Source of the DNA: Burkholderiales bacterium
Lineage (GTDB): Bacteria; Pseudomonadota; Gammaproteobacteria; Burkholderiales; SG8-39
DNA length: 64,000 nucleotides
Reading direction: 5' to 3'
Assembly (NCBI GenBank): GCA_017880775.1
Contig: JADGRQ010000009.1
Span: 1-64,000 of the forward strand
Positions 43,238 through 51,364 of the stretch are shown piece by piece. Below the pieces are notes generated by a model that searched no databases, was not told the origin of the DNA, and saw only the letters and a program-made list of their open reading frames with translations. The position numbers and the translations under genes were made by a program. Position 1 is the first letter of the stretch. Each line of letters begins with the position of its first letter.

Positions 43238-43275
43238 CACTCCCCCCCAGTTCGTTGGTCTTCCCCAGGCGCCAC

Positions 43276-44052
43276 TCAGCGATGCTTGAAAACGGGTTTC
43301 CGTTTCTCCACGAAAGCGGCCATGCCTTCCTTCTGGTCTTCGAGCGCGAAAGTCGCGTGGAACAGCCGCCGCTCGAAGTGCACGCCCTCGGAGAGCGTCG
43401 TCTCGTAGGCTCGGTTGACCGATTCCTTGACCATCATCGCGATCGGCAGCGAGCAAGACGCAATCTTGCCGGCCACCGCGAGCGCCTCGTCCATCAGCTT
43501 GTCCGAGAGCACCACACGCGATACCAGCCCGGAGCGCTCGGCCTCGGCCGCATCCATCATTCGCGCGGTGAGGCACAGGTCCATCGCCTTCGCCTTGCCC
43601 ACGGCGCGCGGCAGCCGCTGCGTGCCGCCCGCGCCGGGGAAGGTGCCGAGGTTGATCTCCGGCTGGCCGAACTTCGCGTTCTCGGCGGCGATCACGATGT
43701 CGCACATCATCGCAAGTTCGCAGCCCCCGCCCAGCGCATAGCCCGCCACCGCGGCGATCACCGGCTTCCTGATGTTGCGGATGTGCTCCCAGTCGCGCGT
43801 GATGTAGTTCGACTTGAACGCGTCCATGTAACTGTAGTTCTGCATCACCCCGATGTCGGCTCCTGCGGCGAACGCCTTTTCGTTGCCGGTAATGACGATC
43901 GCACCGATCCCGTCATCGGCGTCGAATCCGTACATCGCCTGCCCCAGCTCCTGCATCAGTTGCGGGTTGAGCGCATTCATCTGCTTGGGGCGGTTCAGCG
44001 TGATGAGCGCGACGCGGCCCTTGATTTCGGTGAGAATGAATTCGTAAGCCAT
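43276..44052 (-). CDS. Enoyl-CoA hydratase
   Basis: Crotonase of 258 residues with both hydratase glutamates: Glu112 ([11 protein letters not shown]) and Glu132 ([16 protein letters not shown]), 20 residues apart as in mitochondrial hydratase. It closely follows the short-chain hydratase pattern (PaaF/Ech). It lies between the cysteine hydrolase (2-base gap) and fadD on the same strand, so it belongs to the paaY-hydrolase-hydratase-fadD run. It probably serves general beta-oxidation. Confidence 0.92.
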   Translation of the reverse strand: MAYEFILTEIKGRVALITLNRPKQMNALNPQLMQELGQAMYGFDADDGIGAIVITGNEKAFAAGADIGVMQNYSYMDAFKSNYITRDWEHIRNIRKPVIAAVAGYALGGGCELAMMCDIVIAAENAKFGQPEINLGTFPGAGGTQRLPRAVGKAKAMDLCLTARMMDAAEAERSGLVSRVVLSDKLMDEALAVAGKIASCSLPIAMMVKESVNRAYETTLSEGVHFERRLFHATFALEDQKEGMAAFVEKRKPVFKHR

Positions 44053-44054
44053 GG

Positions 44055-44612
44055 CTACTCCTGGATCGTCGGGATGAATGCTGCGGTGTTCAGGATCTTT
44101 GCGTACACCGCGCCGAGCGCAGCGAGAAAGGCGACGTGCACCTGCCTCGCAGGCACGGTCTCTCCACCCCAGGCCTGCGCGCGCGTGGCGCAGGCGTCCG
44201 CGAGCAGCGTGACGCGGTAGCCGTCGTCGAACGCCGCGCGCACGCTCGCATCGACGCACATGTGCGTCATCATTCCCGCCACGACGAGTGAATCGACCCC
44301 CGAGCGCTCGAGCTCGGCCTTGAGTGTGGTGCCGCGAAACGAATTGGGGAAGTTCTTCTCGATCACCGGCTCGCCCGCCGCGGGGGCCACGGCCGGGTGA
44401 ATCTCCACGCCGGGAGACCCCGGTATGAAGTAGGTCGCGCCGGGACGCACCGAGAGATGCTTGACGTGGAACACCGGCAGTCGCTTCGCGCGAAACGCCG
44501 CGAGCGCCTGGCGCGCGTGGTCTCCGGCCGCATCCGCACCGTCGAGTTCCATCTTCCCGCCAGGGAAGTAGTCTTTCTGGATGTCGATAATCAGCAGTCC
44601 GGTCTTGCTCAT
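44055..44612 (-). CDS. Isochorismatase-family cysteine hydrolase
   Basis: A 185-residue hydrolase with the family triad Asp10 ([11 protein letters not shown]), Lys86 ([10 protein letters not shown]) and Cys119 ([15 protein letters not shown]). Such enzymes hydrolyse amides or ureas (nicotinamidase, N-carbamoyl compounds) or act on isochorismate; the intact Cys favours an amidohydrolase. The ATG at 44612 overlaps the paaY stop by four bases. Its physiological substrate is unknown. Confidence 0.87.
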   Translation of the reverse strand: MSKTGLLIIDIQKDYFPGGKMELDGADAAGDHARQALAAFRAKRLPVFHVKHLSVRPGATYFIPGSPGVEIHPAVAPAAGEPVIEKNFPNSFRGTTLKAELERSGVDSLVVAGMMTHMCVDASVRAAFDDGYRVTLLADACATRAQAWGGETVPARQVHVAFLAALGAVYAKILNTAAFIPTIQE

Positions 44613-45223
44613 CTTTCCCCCCGTTGCTTGAACACGGATAGCGGCACGACATCCGTTGCGGCGTAGCGCTTGCGTCCCGGCTCGACCTCGGCAAGCGCCT
44701 CGGTCTCGCGCAGGCCAGCCAGGCTGCGCACCGCAAGCTCCTGGTACTGCCGGGTCGCGTCGCGCTTCCATGCCATATCGGCCTCGGTGAGCGCTCGCAG
44801 GATCTTGGCCGGCACTCCGGCGGCGAGCGAGCGCGGCGGGACGACAAACTGCGCCTTCACGAAGCTCATCGCCGCGACGATCGAGGATTCGCCCACCTCG
44901 GCGTTGTCATTCACCACCGCGTTGATCCCGACCAGCGCATTGCGCCGCACCACGCAGCCATGCAGCACCGCCCCGTGTCCGATGTGGCCATCGGACTCCA
45001 CCAGCATGTCGCGGTCCGGAAAACCGTGCAGCACGCACGTGTCCTGGATGTTGGCACCGTCTTCGACCACGATGCGGCCGAAGTCGCCGCGCAGGCATGC
45101 GCCGGGTCCGATGTACACGCGCGGTCCGATGATCACGTCGCCGATCAACACTGCGGCGGGATGCACGTAGGCTGTGGAATGGACGACCGGCGTGATGCCG
45201 TCAATCGAATAGACTTTCACCAT
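44609..45223 (-). CDS. paaY: PaaY-like thioesterase / gamma-carbonic anhydrase fold protein
   Basis: A 204-residue left-handed beta-helix protein with hexapeptide repeats, for example [20 protein letters not shown] and [16 protein letters not shown]. Metal-binding His positions occur in VLHGF and [10 protein letters not shown]. PaaY acts as a thioesterase that removes toxic ring-hydroxylated CoA intermediates in phenylacetate catabolism. Here it is divergent from a PaaG-like gene, but the paaABCDE epoxidase is not in the window. TAGAAT lies only six bases before its ATG, pointing to a leaderless message. Confidence 0.85.
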   Translation of the reverse strand: MVKVYSIDGITPVVHSTAYVHPAAVLIGDVIIGPRVYIGPGACLRGDFGRIVVEDGANIQDTCVLHGFPDRDMLVESDGHIGHGAVLHGCVVRRNALVGINAVVNDNAEVGESSIVAAMSFVKAQFVVPPRSLAAGVPAKILRALTEADMAWKRDATRQYQELAVRSLAGLRETEALAEVEPGRKRYAATDVVPLSVFKQRGER

Positions 45224-45229
45224 GCGGGT

Positions 45230-45235
45230 ATTCTA
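45230..45235 (-). promoter_or_regulatory. -10-like hexamer adjoining the paaY start
   Basis: TAGAAT on the minus strand ends six bases before the ATG at 45223, so transcription would start at about the A of ATG. The paaY leader has no Shine-Dalgarno. Confidence 0.35.
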
Positions 45236-45275
45236 GCGCCGCTGGGTTATCCTTCAGTCTCTGCTGCGAAACTTC

Positions 45276-46064
45276 ATGACCGAACCCGTCCTCGTCGCCG
45301 TAGAAGCGGGCGTCCAGCGCATCACGCTGAACCGTCCGGACAAGCTCAATTCATTCACCTCGGCGATGCACGCGCTGCTGCGCCCCGCATTCGAGCGCGC
45401 ACGCAGCGATGACGCGATCCGCGTCGTGCTGCTGACCGGCGCCGGGCGCGGTTTCTGCGCCGGCCAGGATCTTTCCGAGCGCGATATCCGCGCGGGCGGT
45501 CCCGCACCCGACCTCGGTGCGACGCTCGAGAAGCTCTACAACCCGCTCATCACCGCAATGCGTGAATTGCCCAAGCCGATCGTCTGCGCGGTGAACGGCG
45601 TGGCGGCCGGCGCCGGCGCGAGCCTCGCGCTTGCCTGCGACATCGTGCTCGCCGCGCGCTCGGCGAGCTTCCTGCAGGCCTTCGCAAAAATCGCCCTGGT
45701 ACCCGATGCCGGCAGCACCTACGTGCTGCCGCGGCGCGTGGGCATGGCGCGCGCCATGGGCCTCGCGCTGCTCGCCGACAAACTGCCGGCCGACGATGCC
45801 GAACGCTGGGGGCTGATCTGGAAATGCTGCGCCGACGACCGGTTGATGGCGGAAGCCGACGCCCTGTGCGCGCGGCTTGCCGAGGCGCCAACCCGGACGC
45901 TGGGCCTCATCAAACGCGCACTGGACGCCTCGCTAGGCAATACGCTCGAGCAGCAGTTGACCCTCGAGCGCGAGTCACAGCGCGCAGTCGGGGGCTCGCC
46001 GGACTACCGCGAGGGGGTCGCCGCATTTCTGGAAAAGCGCACGCCGAAATTCACCGGCCGATGA
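45276..46064 (+). CDS. paaG: PaaG-like ring-1,2-epoxyphenylacetyl-CoA isomerase
   Basis: Crotonase-fold isomerase of 262 residues. The position of the first hydratase Glu is Ala (VAAGAGASLALACD) and the key acid is Asp134 in KIALVPDAGSTYVLPRRVG, the pattern of PaaG, where Asp136 of the Escherichia coli enzyme is catalytic. Its role there is to convert epoxyphenylacetyl-CoA to an oxepin and to shift double bonds. Divergent from paaY by 52 bases, which supports a phenylacetate-type or related function, although other paa genes are absent here. A general delta3-delta2-enoyl-CoA isomerase is possible. Confidence 0.85.
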   Translation: MTEPVLVAVEAGVQRITLNRPDKLNSFTSAMHALLRPAFERARSDDAIRVVLLTGAGRGFCAGQDLSERDIRAGGPAPDLGATLEKLYNPLITAMRELPKPIVCAVNGVAAGAGASLALACDIVLAARSASFLQAFAKIALVPDAGSTYVLPRRVGMARAMGLALLADKLPADDAERWGLIWKCCADDRLMAEADALCARLAEAPTRTLGLIKRALDASLGNTLEQQLTLERESQRAVGGSPDYREGVAAFLEKRTPKFTGR

Positions 46065-46125
46065 CCGACAAGAACGCGCCTCGAAGAGACTTTGAGCACC
46101 AATACATAACGTTGCCGGAGAGCCC

Positions 46126-47079
46126 GTGCCCGATCGAAAGCGAATGGATGATGCAGTGAAGCTGGTGCACTCGATCATGCTGCCCACTCCGCAGTACGCC
46201 TGGCCGCTCTTGTGCGAGCGCGTCGGCGCGCAAGTGTGGGTAAAGCACGAGAACCACACGCCCACCGGCGCGTTCAAGGTGCGCGGCGGGCTGGTGCTGC
46301 TCGATGCGCTGAAGCGCGCGGACCCGAAGCTCTCGGGCGTGATCAGCGCCACGCGCGGCAACCACGGCCAGAGCCTCGCGTTTGCGGGAAAGCTCCACGG
46401 CGTGCGCACCGTGATCGTGGTGCCGCTCGGCAACAGCCGCGACAAGAACGCCTCGATGCTCGCGTGGGGCGCTGAGCTGATCGAGCACGGCCGCGATTAC
46501 GATGAGGCACGCGAGCACGCGGCGCTCCTCGCGCGCGAGCAGAGGCTGCGATTCATCGGCCCGTTCCATCCCGAACTGGTTGCCGGCGTCGGCAGCTATG
46601 CGTTCGAGCTGTATTCGGCAGTGGCGGATCTCGACGCGGTATACGTGCCGATCGGCTGCGGCTCGGGCATCTGCGGGCTGATCGCCTGGCGCGATGAGCT
46701 CGGCCTGCGCACCCGCGTGATCGGCGTGGTCTCGGACCAGGCGGACTGCTATGCACGCTCGTTCGAGGCTCGGCGTCCGGTGGAGACCGAAAGCGCAAAC
46801 ACCTACGCCGATGGCATGGCGGTGCGGGTGCCGGTGCCGGCGGCGCTCGAAGCGATCCTCGCCGGCTGCGAGCGTATCGTGCGCGTCTCCGACGACGAGG
46901 TGAGGGCCGCGGTCAGCCATTTTTACAGTGACACGCACAACCTGATCGAAGGCGCTGGCGCCGCCCCGCTCGCCGCGCTGATGAAGGACCGCGAACGCAA
47001 GGGGTCGCGTTTCGCGGTCATCGCCTCCGGCGGAAACATCGACCGCGAGATGTACCTCGCGGCTCTTTCAGCGCACTGA
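46126..47079 (+). CDS. Threonine/serine dehydratase-like PLP enzyme
   Basis: Fold type II PLP protein of 317 residues. The Schiff-base lysine is Lys51 in PTGAFKVRGG; the asparagine loop is SATRGNHGQS; the phosphate-binding loop is VPIGCGSGICG, a slight departure from the usual Gly-rich form. It probably deaminates a hydroxyamino acid or acts as a racemase; the substrate is unknown. GTG at 46126 has GGAGAG before it; ATG at 46144 is an alternative. It follows paaG by 61 bases and overlaps the convergent TPR gene by 12 bases. Confidence 0.85.
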   Translation: MPDRKRMDDAVKLVHSIMLPTPQYAWPLLCERVGAQVWVKHENHTPTGAFKVRGGLVLLDALKRADPKLSGVISATRGNHGQSLAFAGKLHGVRTVIVVPLGNSRDKNASMLAWGAELIEHGRDYDEAREHAALLAREQRLRFIGPFHPELVAGVGSYAFELYSAVADLDAVYVPIGCGSGICGLIAWRDELGLRTRVIGVVSDQADCYARSFEARRPVETESANTYADGMAVRVPVPAALEAILAGCERIVRVSDDEVRAAVSHFYSDTHNLIEGAGAAPLAALMKDRERKGSRFAVIASGGNIDREMYLAALSAH

Positions 47080-48375
47080 CTCGATGCCGCGCACCGCGAC
47101 CGCGGGCGCACGATGGAAATCGCGATGGCGCGCAAGCAGCCTGCGCGCGCCTTGCGCACGGCCGGCGCGCAGGTACGCCGCCAGCAGCGTCTGCTCGAAC
47201 AGGTCGCGCTGCGCGCGGCTGCCGCCGATGCGCACCACCTGCTCCAGCACCGGCTCGATCCGGTCGATCGCCGAGGGCCAGTCGCCGCGCATGAAATCGC
47301 CGGCCGCGCGCGCCAGCGCAGGCACCACCGCTCCGGCGACCAGGCGCCCTGCCCGGTCGCGCCCATCGAGTTCGGCCGCGTAGTTCGCGAGCGCCTCGGC
47401 GTCACCGCACGCCGCAAGCGCGAGTGCGTAGTGCGCATCGACGAAAATCATCGGCTGCGGAAACGTGCGTTCGGAGTACTCGCGCACTGCCCGCCACTCG
47501 TCCGGTGCGCGCTTTTCTCCCGCCAGTTCGGCCCGCCACAATAGCGCCGCACTGTCAGTGACGATGTTGATCGGCATGCTGCGCGAGGCCTGCGGCGAGC
47601 AGCGGCTTGCGTAGACCTCCCAGACGCGAGCTGGGTTGCCCAGGGTCAGCTCGAACATCGCGACATGCCACCACAGGTGGCAATGCAATTGCGCGTCCGG
47701 CGGATAACCGCCGAGCCAGCCTTCGAGGTAGTCCCTGCCGGGCCGGCTCTCGCCGTTCTCGTAGAGCGAGTGCACGTAGACGTGCGCCCCGTGCGCGCTG
47801 CGCGGGTTTGCCTCGAGCGAGCGCTCGATCAGGCCGCGGCCCTCGCGGCTGCGCCCGTCCTCGATCAGGGCGAACGCGAGCATGGACAGGAACCACCAAT
47901 CCTCGCCGTAGTGCTCTGCCAGCGGCTCGAGCAGCTCGACCTGCTCGCGCTCGCGCCCGGGGCGCCCGCTGAAGCCGATCAGGCCGAACACCCCGGTGGC
48001 GGGCGCGAGCGCCATCGCGTCGCGCGGAAAATTCGCGAGATGCTCGCGCGTGGCCGCGAGCGCGCCGCGCGGGTCGCCGCCCACCAGCCGCGAGTAGATT
48101 TCGACGTGCCGCCGCTCGCGCGGGGTCGCCTGTTCGGCCAGTTGCGCGGCCCGCGCGCAGGCTTCGCGGGCTTCCGCCGCGCGCATGTGAACCTGCAGCC
48201 AGCGCGCCTGCGCCGCTTGCGCCAGCGCAAACCCGGGGTCCTCGGCCAGGGCCGCCGTCATCGGCGAAACGGCGCCGAAGTTGGCCGAGAGCATGCGGTC
48301 GACGCCCTCGACATAGGCGTCGCGCGCCGCGGCGGAGGCGGTGCTCAGCGGCAGGTCATAACGATCGCGCAGCAT
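47068..48375 (-). CDS. Tetratricopeptide-repeat protein resembling TTC38
   Basis: A 435-residue, helix-rich, probably cytoplasmic protein without signal peptide. It starts RYDLPLSTASAAARDAYVEG, which resembles the N-terminus of the TTC38 family, and shows degenerate TPR-like helical pairs, for example GREREQVELLEPLAEHYGED and DGRSREGRGLIERSLEANPR. The family is found from bacteria to man without a defined function. The start at 48375 is chosen because it opens the conserved region; there is no good ribosome binding site. Downstream of ogt on the same strand, 41 bases apart. Confidence 0.78.
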   Translation of the reverse strand: MLRDRYDLPLSTASAAARDAYVEGVDRMLSANFGAVSPMTAALAEDPGFALAQAAQARWLQVHMRAAEAREACARAAQLAEQATPRERRHVEIYSRLVGGDPRGALAATREHLANFPRDAMALAPATGVFGLIGFSGRPGREREQVELLEPLAEHYGEDWWFLSMLAFALIEDGRSREGRGLIERSLEANPRSAHGAHVYVHSLYENGESRPGRDYLEGWLGGYPPDAQLHCHLWWHVAMFELTLGNPARVWEVYASRCSPQASRSMPINIVTDSAALLWRAELAGEKRAPDEWRAVREYSERTFPQPMIFVDAHYALALAACGDAEALANYAAELDGRDRAGRLVAGAVVPALARAAGDFMRGDWPSAIDRIEPVLEQVVRIGGSRAQRDLFEQTLLAAYLRAGRAQGARRLLARHRDFHRAPAVAVRGIESVR

Positions 48376-48416
48376 GGCGGTGCGCAAGTTAGCACGGACC
48401 GCCAGCGCGAACCAGC

Positions 48417-48917
48417 CTATGCGGCTGACAGCATGTCTGCGTTTCCCGACTCCAGCGCGAGCAGCGCGCGCTTTCGCGTGAGACCTCCGGCGTATCCGGT
48501 CAGGTCGCCGTTCGAGCCGACGATACGGTGGCAGGGAACGATGATGCCGATCGGATTGCGTCCGGTCGCCGCGCCCGCCGCGCGCGCGCTGCCGGAGTGG
48601 CCCGCGCGGAGCGCAAGTTCGCCGTAGCTGATGGTTTCGCCGTAAGCCACGCCGCGGATCGCCTTCCAGATCAAGCGCTGAAACGGCGTGCCTTCCGGCG
48701 CCAGAGGGGTGTCGAAGCGCGTGCGCTCGCCGCCGAAGTACTCGGTCAGCTCGCCCGTGGCCTGGCGCAGCGGAGCGTGGCGCGCATCCTGCCGCCATTC
48801 GGGATCGACCGACGGCCGATACTTCTGGCGATCGAAATAAACGCCTGAGAGGCCCTCGCCATCGGCAACCAGCAGGATGCGGCCGTGGGGACTGTCGTAG
48901 AAACCGTAGTAACGCAT
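48417..48917 (-). CDS. ogt: Methylated-DNA--protein-cysteine methyltransferase
   Basis: Suicide DNA repair enzyme of 166 residues that takes the methyl group from O6-methylguanine onto Cys129 in the motif IIVPCHRIVGSNG. The region TPFQRLIWKAIRGVAYGETI is typical of the DNA-binding part. The ATG at 48917 is two bases after the stop of the Ada/AlkA gene, giving a compact alkylation-repair operon in which the acceptor protein is a separate chain from the regulator. Confidence 0.93.
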   Translation of the reverse strand: MRYYGFYDSPHGRILLVADGEGLSGVYFDRQKYRPSVDPEWRQDARHAPLRQATGELTEYFGGERTRFDTPLAPEGTPFQRLIWKAIRGVAYGETISYGELALRAGHSGSARAAGAATGRNPIGIIVPCHRIVGSNGDLTGYAGGLTRKRALLALESGNADMLSAA

Positions 48918-48919
48918 GC

Positions 48920-50377
48920 TCACTCCTTCGCTGTGGGTTTGGCCAACGATTGCCAGAGATGCATCACGGCATACGCGCGCCACGGCCGCCAGGCTTCGCC
49001 GGCAGCAAGCACGCGGCGCGCATCCGTCTCGCCGAGCGCTTTCATCACGCCCAGATCGGTGTGCGGAAACGCATCCGGCCAGGCGAGCGCGCGCATCGCG
49101 ATGTATTGAGCGGTCCACTCGCCGACACCCGGCAGCGCGCGCAGCCTGTCGAGCGTCGCGTCGATGTCGGCGTTCGGCATGAGGACGAGTTCCTCGCCCG
49201 CCACTGCGCGCGCCAATGTGATCAAGGTGCGCGCACGCGCTCCGGGCATGCCCAGGCGCGCGATGCGTCCCACCGATAAATCGGCGATACGCGCCGCGGT
49301 GGGAAAGACCGTGGTGAGCGCAGCAAAGGGGGTATCTAACGGATCGCCGAACGCGGCGGCAAAGCGGCCGGCAACGGTGCGCGCCGCCGCGACCGTCACC
49401 TGTTGACCTAGGATCGCACGCACCGCCACCTCGAAACCGTCGAATGCGCCGGGCACGCGCAATCCCGGATTGCGCCGGGCCAGTGCGCCGAGCGCCTGCG
49501 CGACTTCGCTGGGATTGCACGCCAGGTCCAGCAGTGCCTTGACGCGCGACAGCACCGGCGGCAGCGCCTTGGCGAGCGAGGCGGAGACCGTGACGCGGAG
49601 CGCCGGTTTTTTCCGCGACGGCGTGACCTCGACCCAGCCGCAGTGCTCCTTGCCGTCGACCTCGACGCGCACCGTCCGGCGGTAGCACGCGCCTTCGACC
49701 GCTTCGACCCCCGCGACTGCCCGCGCGCCGAGGAAGGCGCTCACCGCCGGCCAGTCGTAAGGCGGCCGGAAGCTCAACTCGAAATTCAGGGCATCCGTCG
49801 CGGCCGGCGTCGTGGCATGCATATGGCGGCGCAACTGACCGGGCTGGAGGCGGTAGCGCTGCTTGAACAGCGCGTTGAAGCGCCGCAGGCTGCCGAAACC
49901 GCTCGCAAACGCGACCTCGGTGACCGGCAGTGCGGTGTCGGTCAGCAGGCGTTTCGCAAGTAGCAGCCGCTGCGTCTGCGCAAACTCAACCGGCGAAACG
50001 CCGAACTCGGCTCCGAAAGCGCGGCGCAGATGCCGATCGGTGATACCGAGGCGCGACGCGATCACGTCCAACCCTGCCGCGTCGAGCGCGTGGTCCTCGA
50101 TCAAGCTGGCGGCAGCCTGTGCCAAGCGCGTGGTGGCGTCCACGCTCGCATTGCCCGGCGCAAGTTCGGGCCGGCAGCGCAGGCATGGCCGGTAGCCCGC
50201 CGACTCCGCGGCCGCCGCGCTCGGGTAGAAGCGGCAGTTCTCGCGCTTCGGCGGCTTGACGGTGCACACCGGCCGGCAGTAAATGTGGGTGGACGATACT
50301 GCGACGAAGAAGCGGCCGTCGAAGCGCGCATCGCGCGCCTTCAGCGCGCGGTAGCAGGTGTGGGGATCGAGGGTCAT
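48920..50377 (-). CDS. Ada regulator - AlkA 3-methyladenine DNA glycosylase fusion
   Basis: A 485-residue fusion. The N-terminal Ada domain has zinc cysteines at 34, 38, 65 and 68, the same 4/27/3 spacing as E. coli Ada 38/42/69/72; this site accepts methyl groups from phosphotriesters and switches Ada to an activator. An AraC-type helix-turn-helix follows at about 85-190. An AlkA N-domain comes next, then the helix-hairpin-helix glycosylase near 300-480 with LPGVGEWTAQYIAMRAL and the catalytic Asp in FPHTDLGVMKALG. So sensor, regulator and glycosylase are one chain, with ogt behind it. Start at ATG 50377; GTG 50392 is possible. Confidence 0.92.
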   Translation of the reverse strand: MTLDPHTCYRALKARDARFDGRFFVAVSSTHIYCRPVCTVKPPKRENCRFYPSAAAAESAGYRPCLRCRPELAPGNASVDATTRLAQAAASLIEDHALDAAGLDVIASRLGITDRHLRRAFGAEFGVSPVEFAQTQRLLLAKRLLTDTALPVTEVAFASGFGSLRRFNALFKQRYRLQPGQLRRHMHATTPAATDALNFELSFRPPYDWPAVSAFLGARAVAGVEAVEGACYRRTVRVEVDGKEHCGWVEVTPSRKKPALRVTVSASLAKALPPVLSRVKALLDLACNPSEVAQALGALARRNPGLRVPGAFDGFEVAVRAILGQQVTVAAARTVAGRFAAAFGDPLDTPFAALTTVFPTAARIADLSVGRIARLGMPGARARTLITLARAVAGEELVLMPNADIDATLDRLRALPGVGEWTAQYIAMRALAWPDAFPHTDLGVMKALGETDARRVLAAGEAWRPWRAYAVMHLWQSLAKPTAKE

Positions 50378-50497
50378 GCACGCATTGTGCACGCGCCACC
50401 GGGCACTCGCTCGCCGTTTTCGGACATCACGCTGCCGGGCGGTCTAGAGGTCCGAAAATGGCTAGCCGGCCCGGCCGGCGTCGGTAATGATTGCGGC

Positions 50498-51352
50498 ATG
50501 AAGCCCGCCGATTACGCCCGCCTCGTCCTGCTCGCCGCGATCTGGGGCGGTTCATTCATCTTCCAGCGGATCGCAGCGCCGGTGCTTGGCGCCGCGCTCA
50601 CTGCGGAAGGCCGGCTGCTGATCGCCGGCGTCGTACTCGCCGCATGGTTCCACTGCACGGGTTTCGATCCGCAATGGCGGCGTGACGGCAGGCAGTACTT
50701 CGCGATCGGCGTCGTCAACATGGCCTTGCCTTCGCTGCTGTATGCGTTCGCGATGATCTACATCCCCGCTTCGCTTGCCGCGATCCTCAACTCGACCTCG
50801 CCGATGTTCGGCGCGCTGTTCGCCGCACTGTTCCTGGGTGAACGTTTCACCGTGCGCAAGGCACTAGGCTGTGCCGCTGGAGCGGTCGGGGTCGCCCTGG
50901 TCGCGCGGCCGGATGGATATGCATCGACGCCAATGTTCGGCGTTGCCATCGCCGCCTGCCTCGCGGCCTGCCTGTGCTACGGCTACACCGGCGTGGTGGT
51001 CCGGCGCTACGCTGCACAAACGCCTTCGCGCGGCATCGCAGTCGGCAGCCAGCTCGCCGGCGCCGTGTTGCTGCTGCCTTTCCTGCCGTTCTCGCCCCCG
51101 GCCAGCGAACCCACCATGTTCGCCGTTTCAAACCTTGTCGCACTGGCGCTCTTGGGCAATGCACTTGGCATGGTGCTCTACTTCCGCCTGATCGCCGACG
51201 TAGGCGCGACACGGGCGCTGACGGTCACCTACCTGATGCCTGCGTTCGCGCTGTTATGGGGTGCGCTGTTTCTCGGCGAAGCGCTGCCGGCCAGCGCGTT
51301 CGCCGGCGCCGTTTTGATTCTTGCGGGGACAGTGCTCGTCACGCGCGGATAG
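50498..51352 (+). CDS. EamA/DMT family transporter
   Basis: Second EamA permease, 284 residues with ten hydrophobic helices. Typical segments are LLAAIWGGSFIFQRIAAP in helix 1, then LNSTSPMFGALFAALFLGER closing the first repeat and TYLMPAFALLWGALFLGEAL in the second. Probably an exporter of amino acids or metabolites; the substrate is not predictable. It lies 12 bases before fadH on the same strand. Confidence 0.88.
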   Translation: MKPADYARLVLLAAIWGGSFIFQRIAAPVLGAALTAEGRLLIAGVVLAAWFHCTGFDPQWRRDGRQYFAIGVVNMALPSLLYAFAMIYIPASLAAILNSTSPMFGALFAALFLGERFTVRKALGCAAGAVGVALVARPDGYASTPMFGVAIAACLAACLCYGYTGVVVRRYAAQTPSRGIAVGSQLAGAVLLLPFLPFSPPASEPTMFAVSNLVALALLGNALGMVLYFRLIADVGATRALTVTYLMPAFALLWGALFLGEALPASAFAGAVLILAGTVLVTRG

Positions 51353-51355
51353 AAT
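51350..51355 (+). promoter_or_regulatory. -10-like hexamer before fadH
   Basis: TAGAAT overlaps the stop of the EamA gene and ends nine bases before the fadH ATG at 51365; there is no Shine-Dalgarno in between. Confidence 0.3.
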
Positions 51356-51364
51356 CTGGCCACC

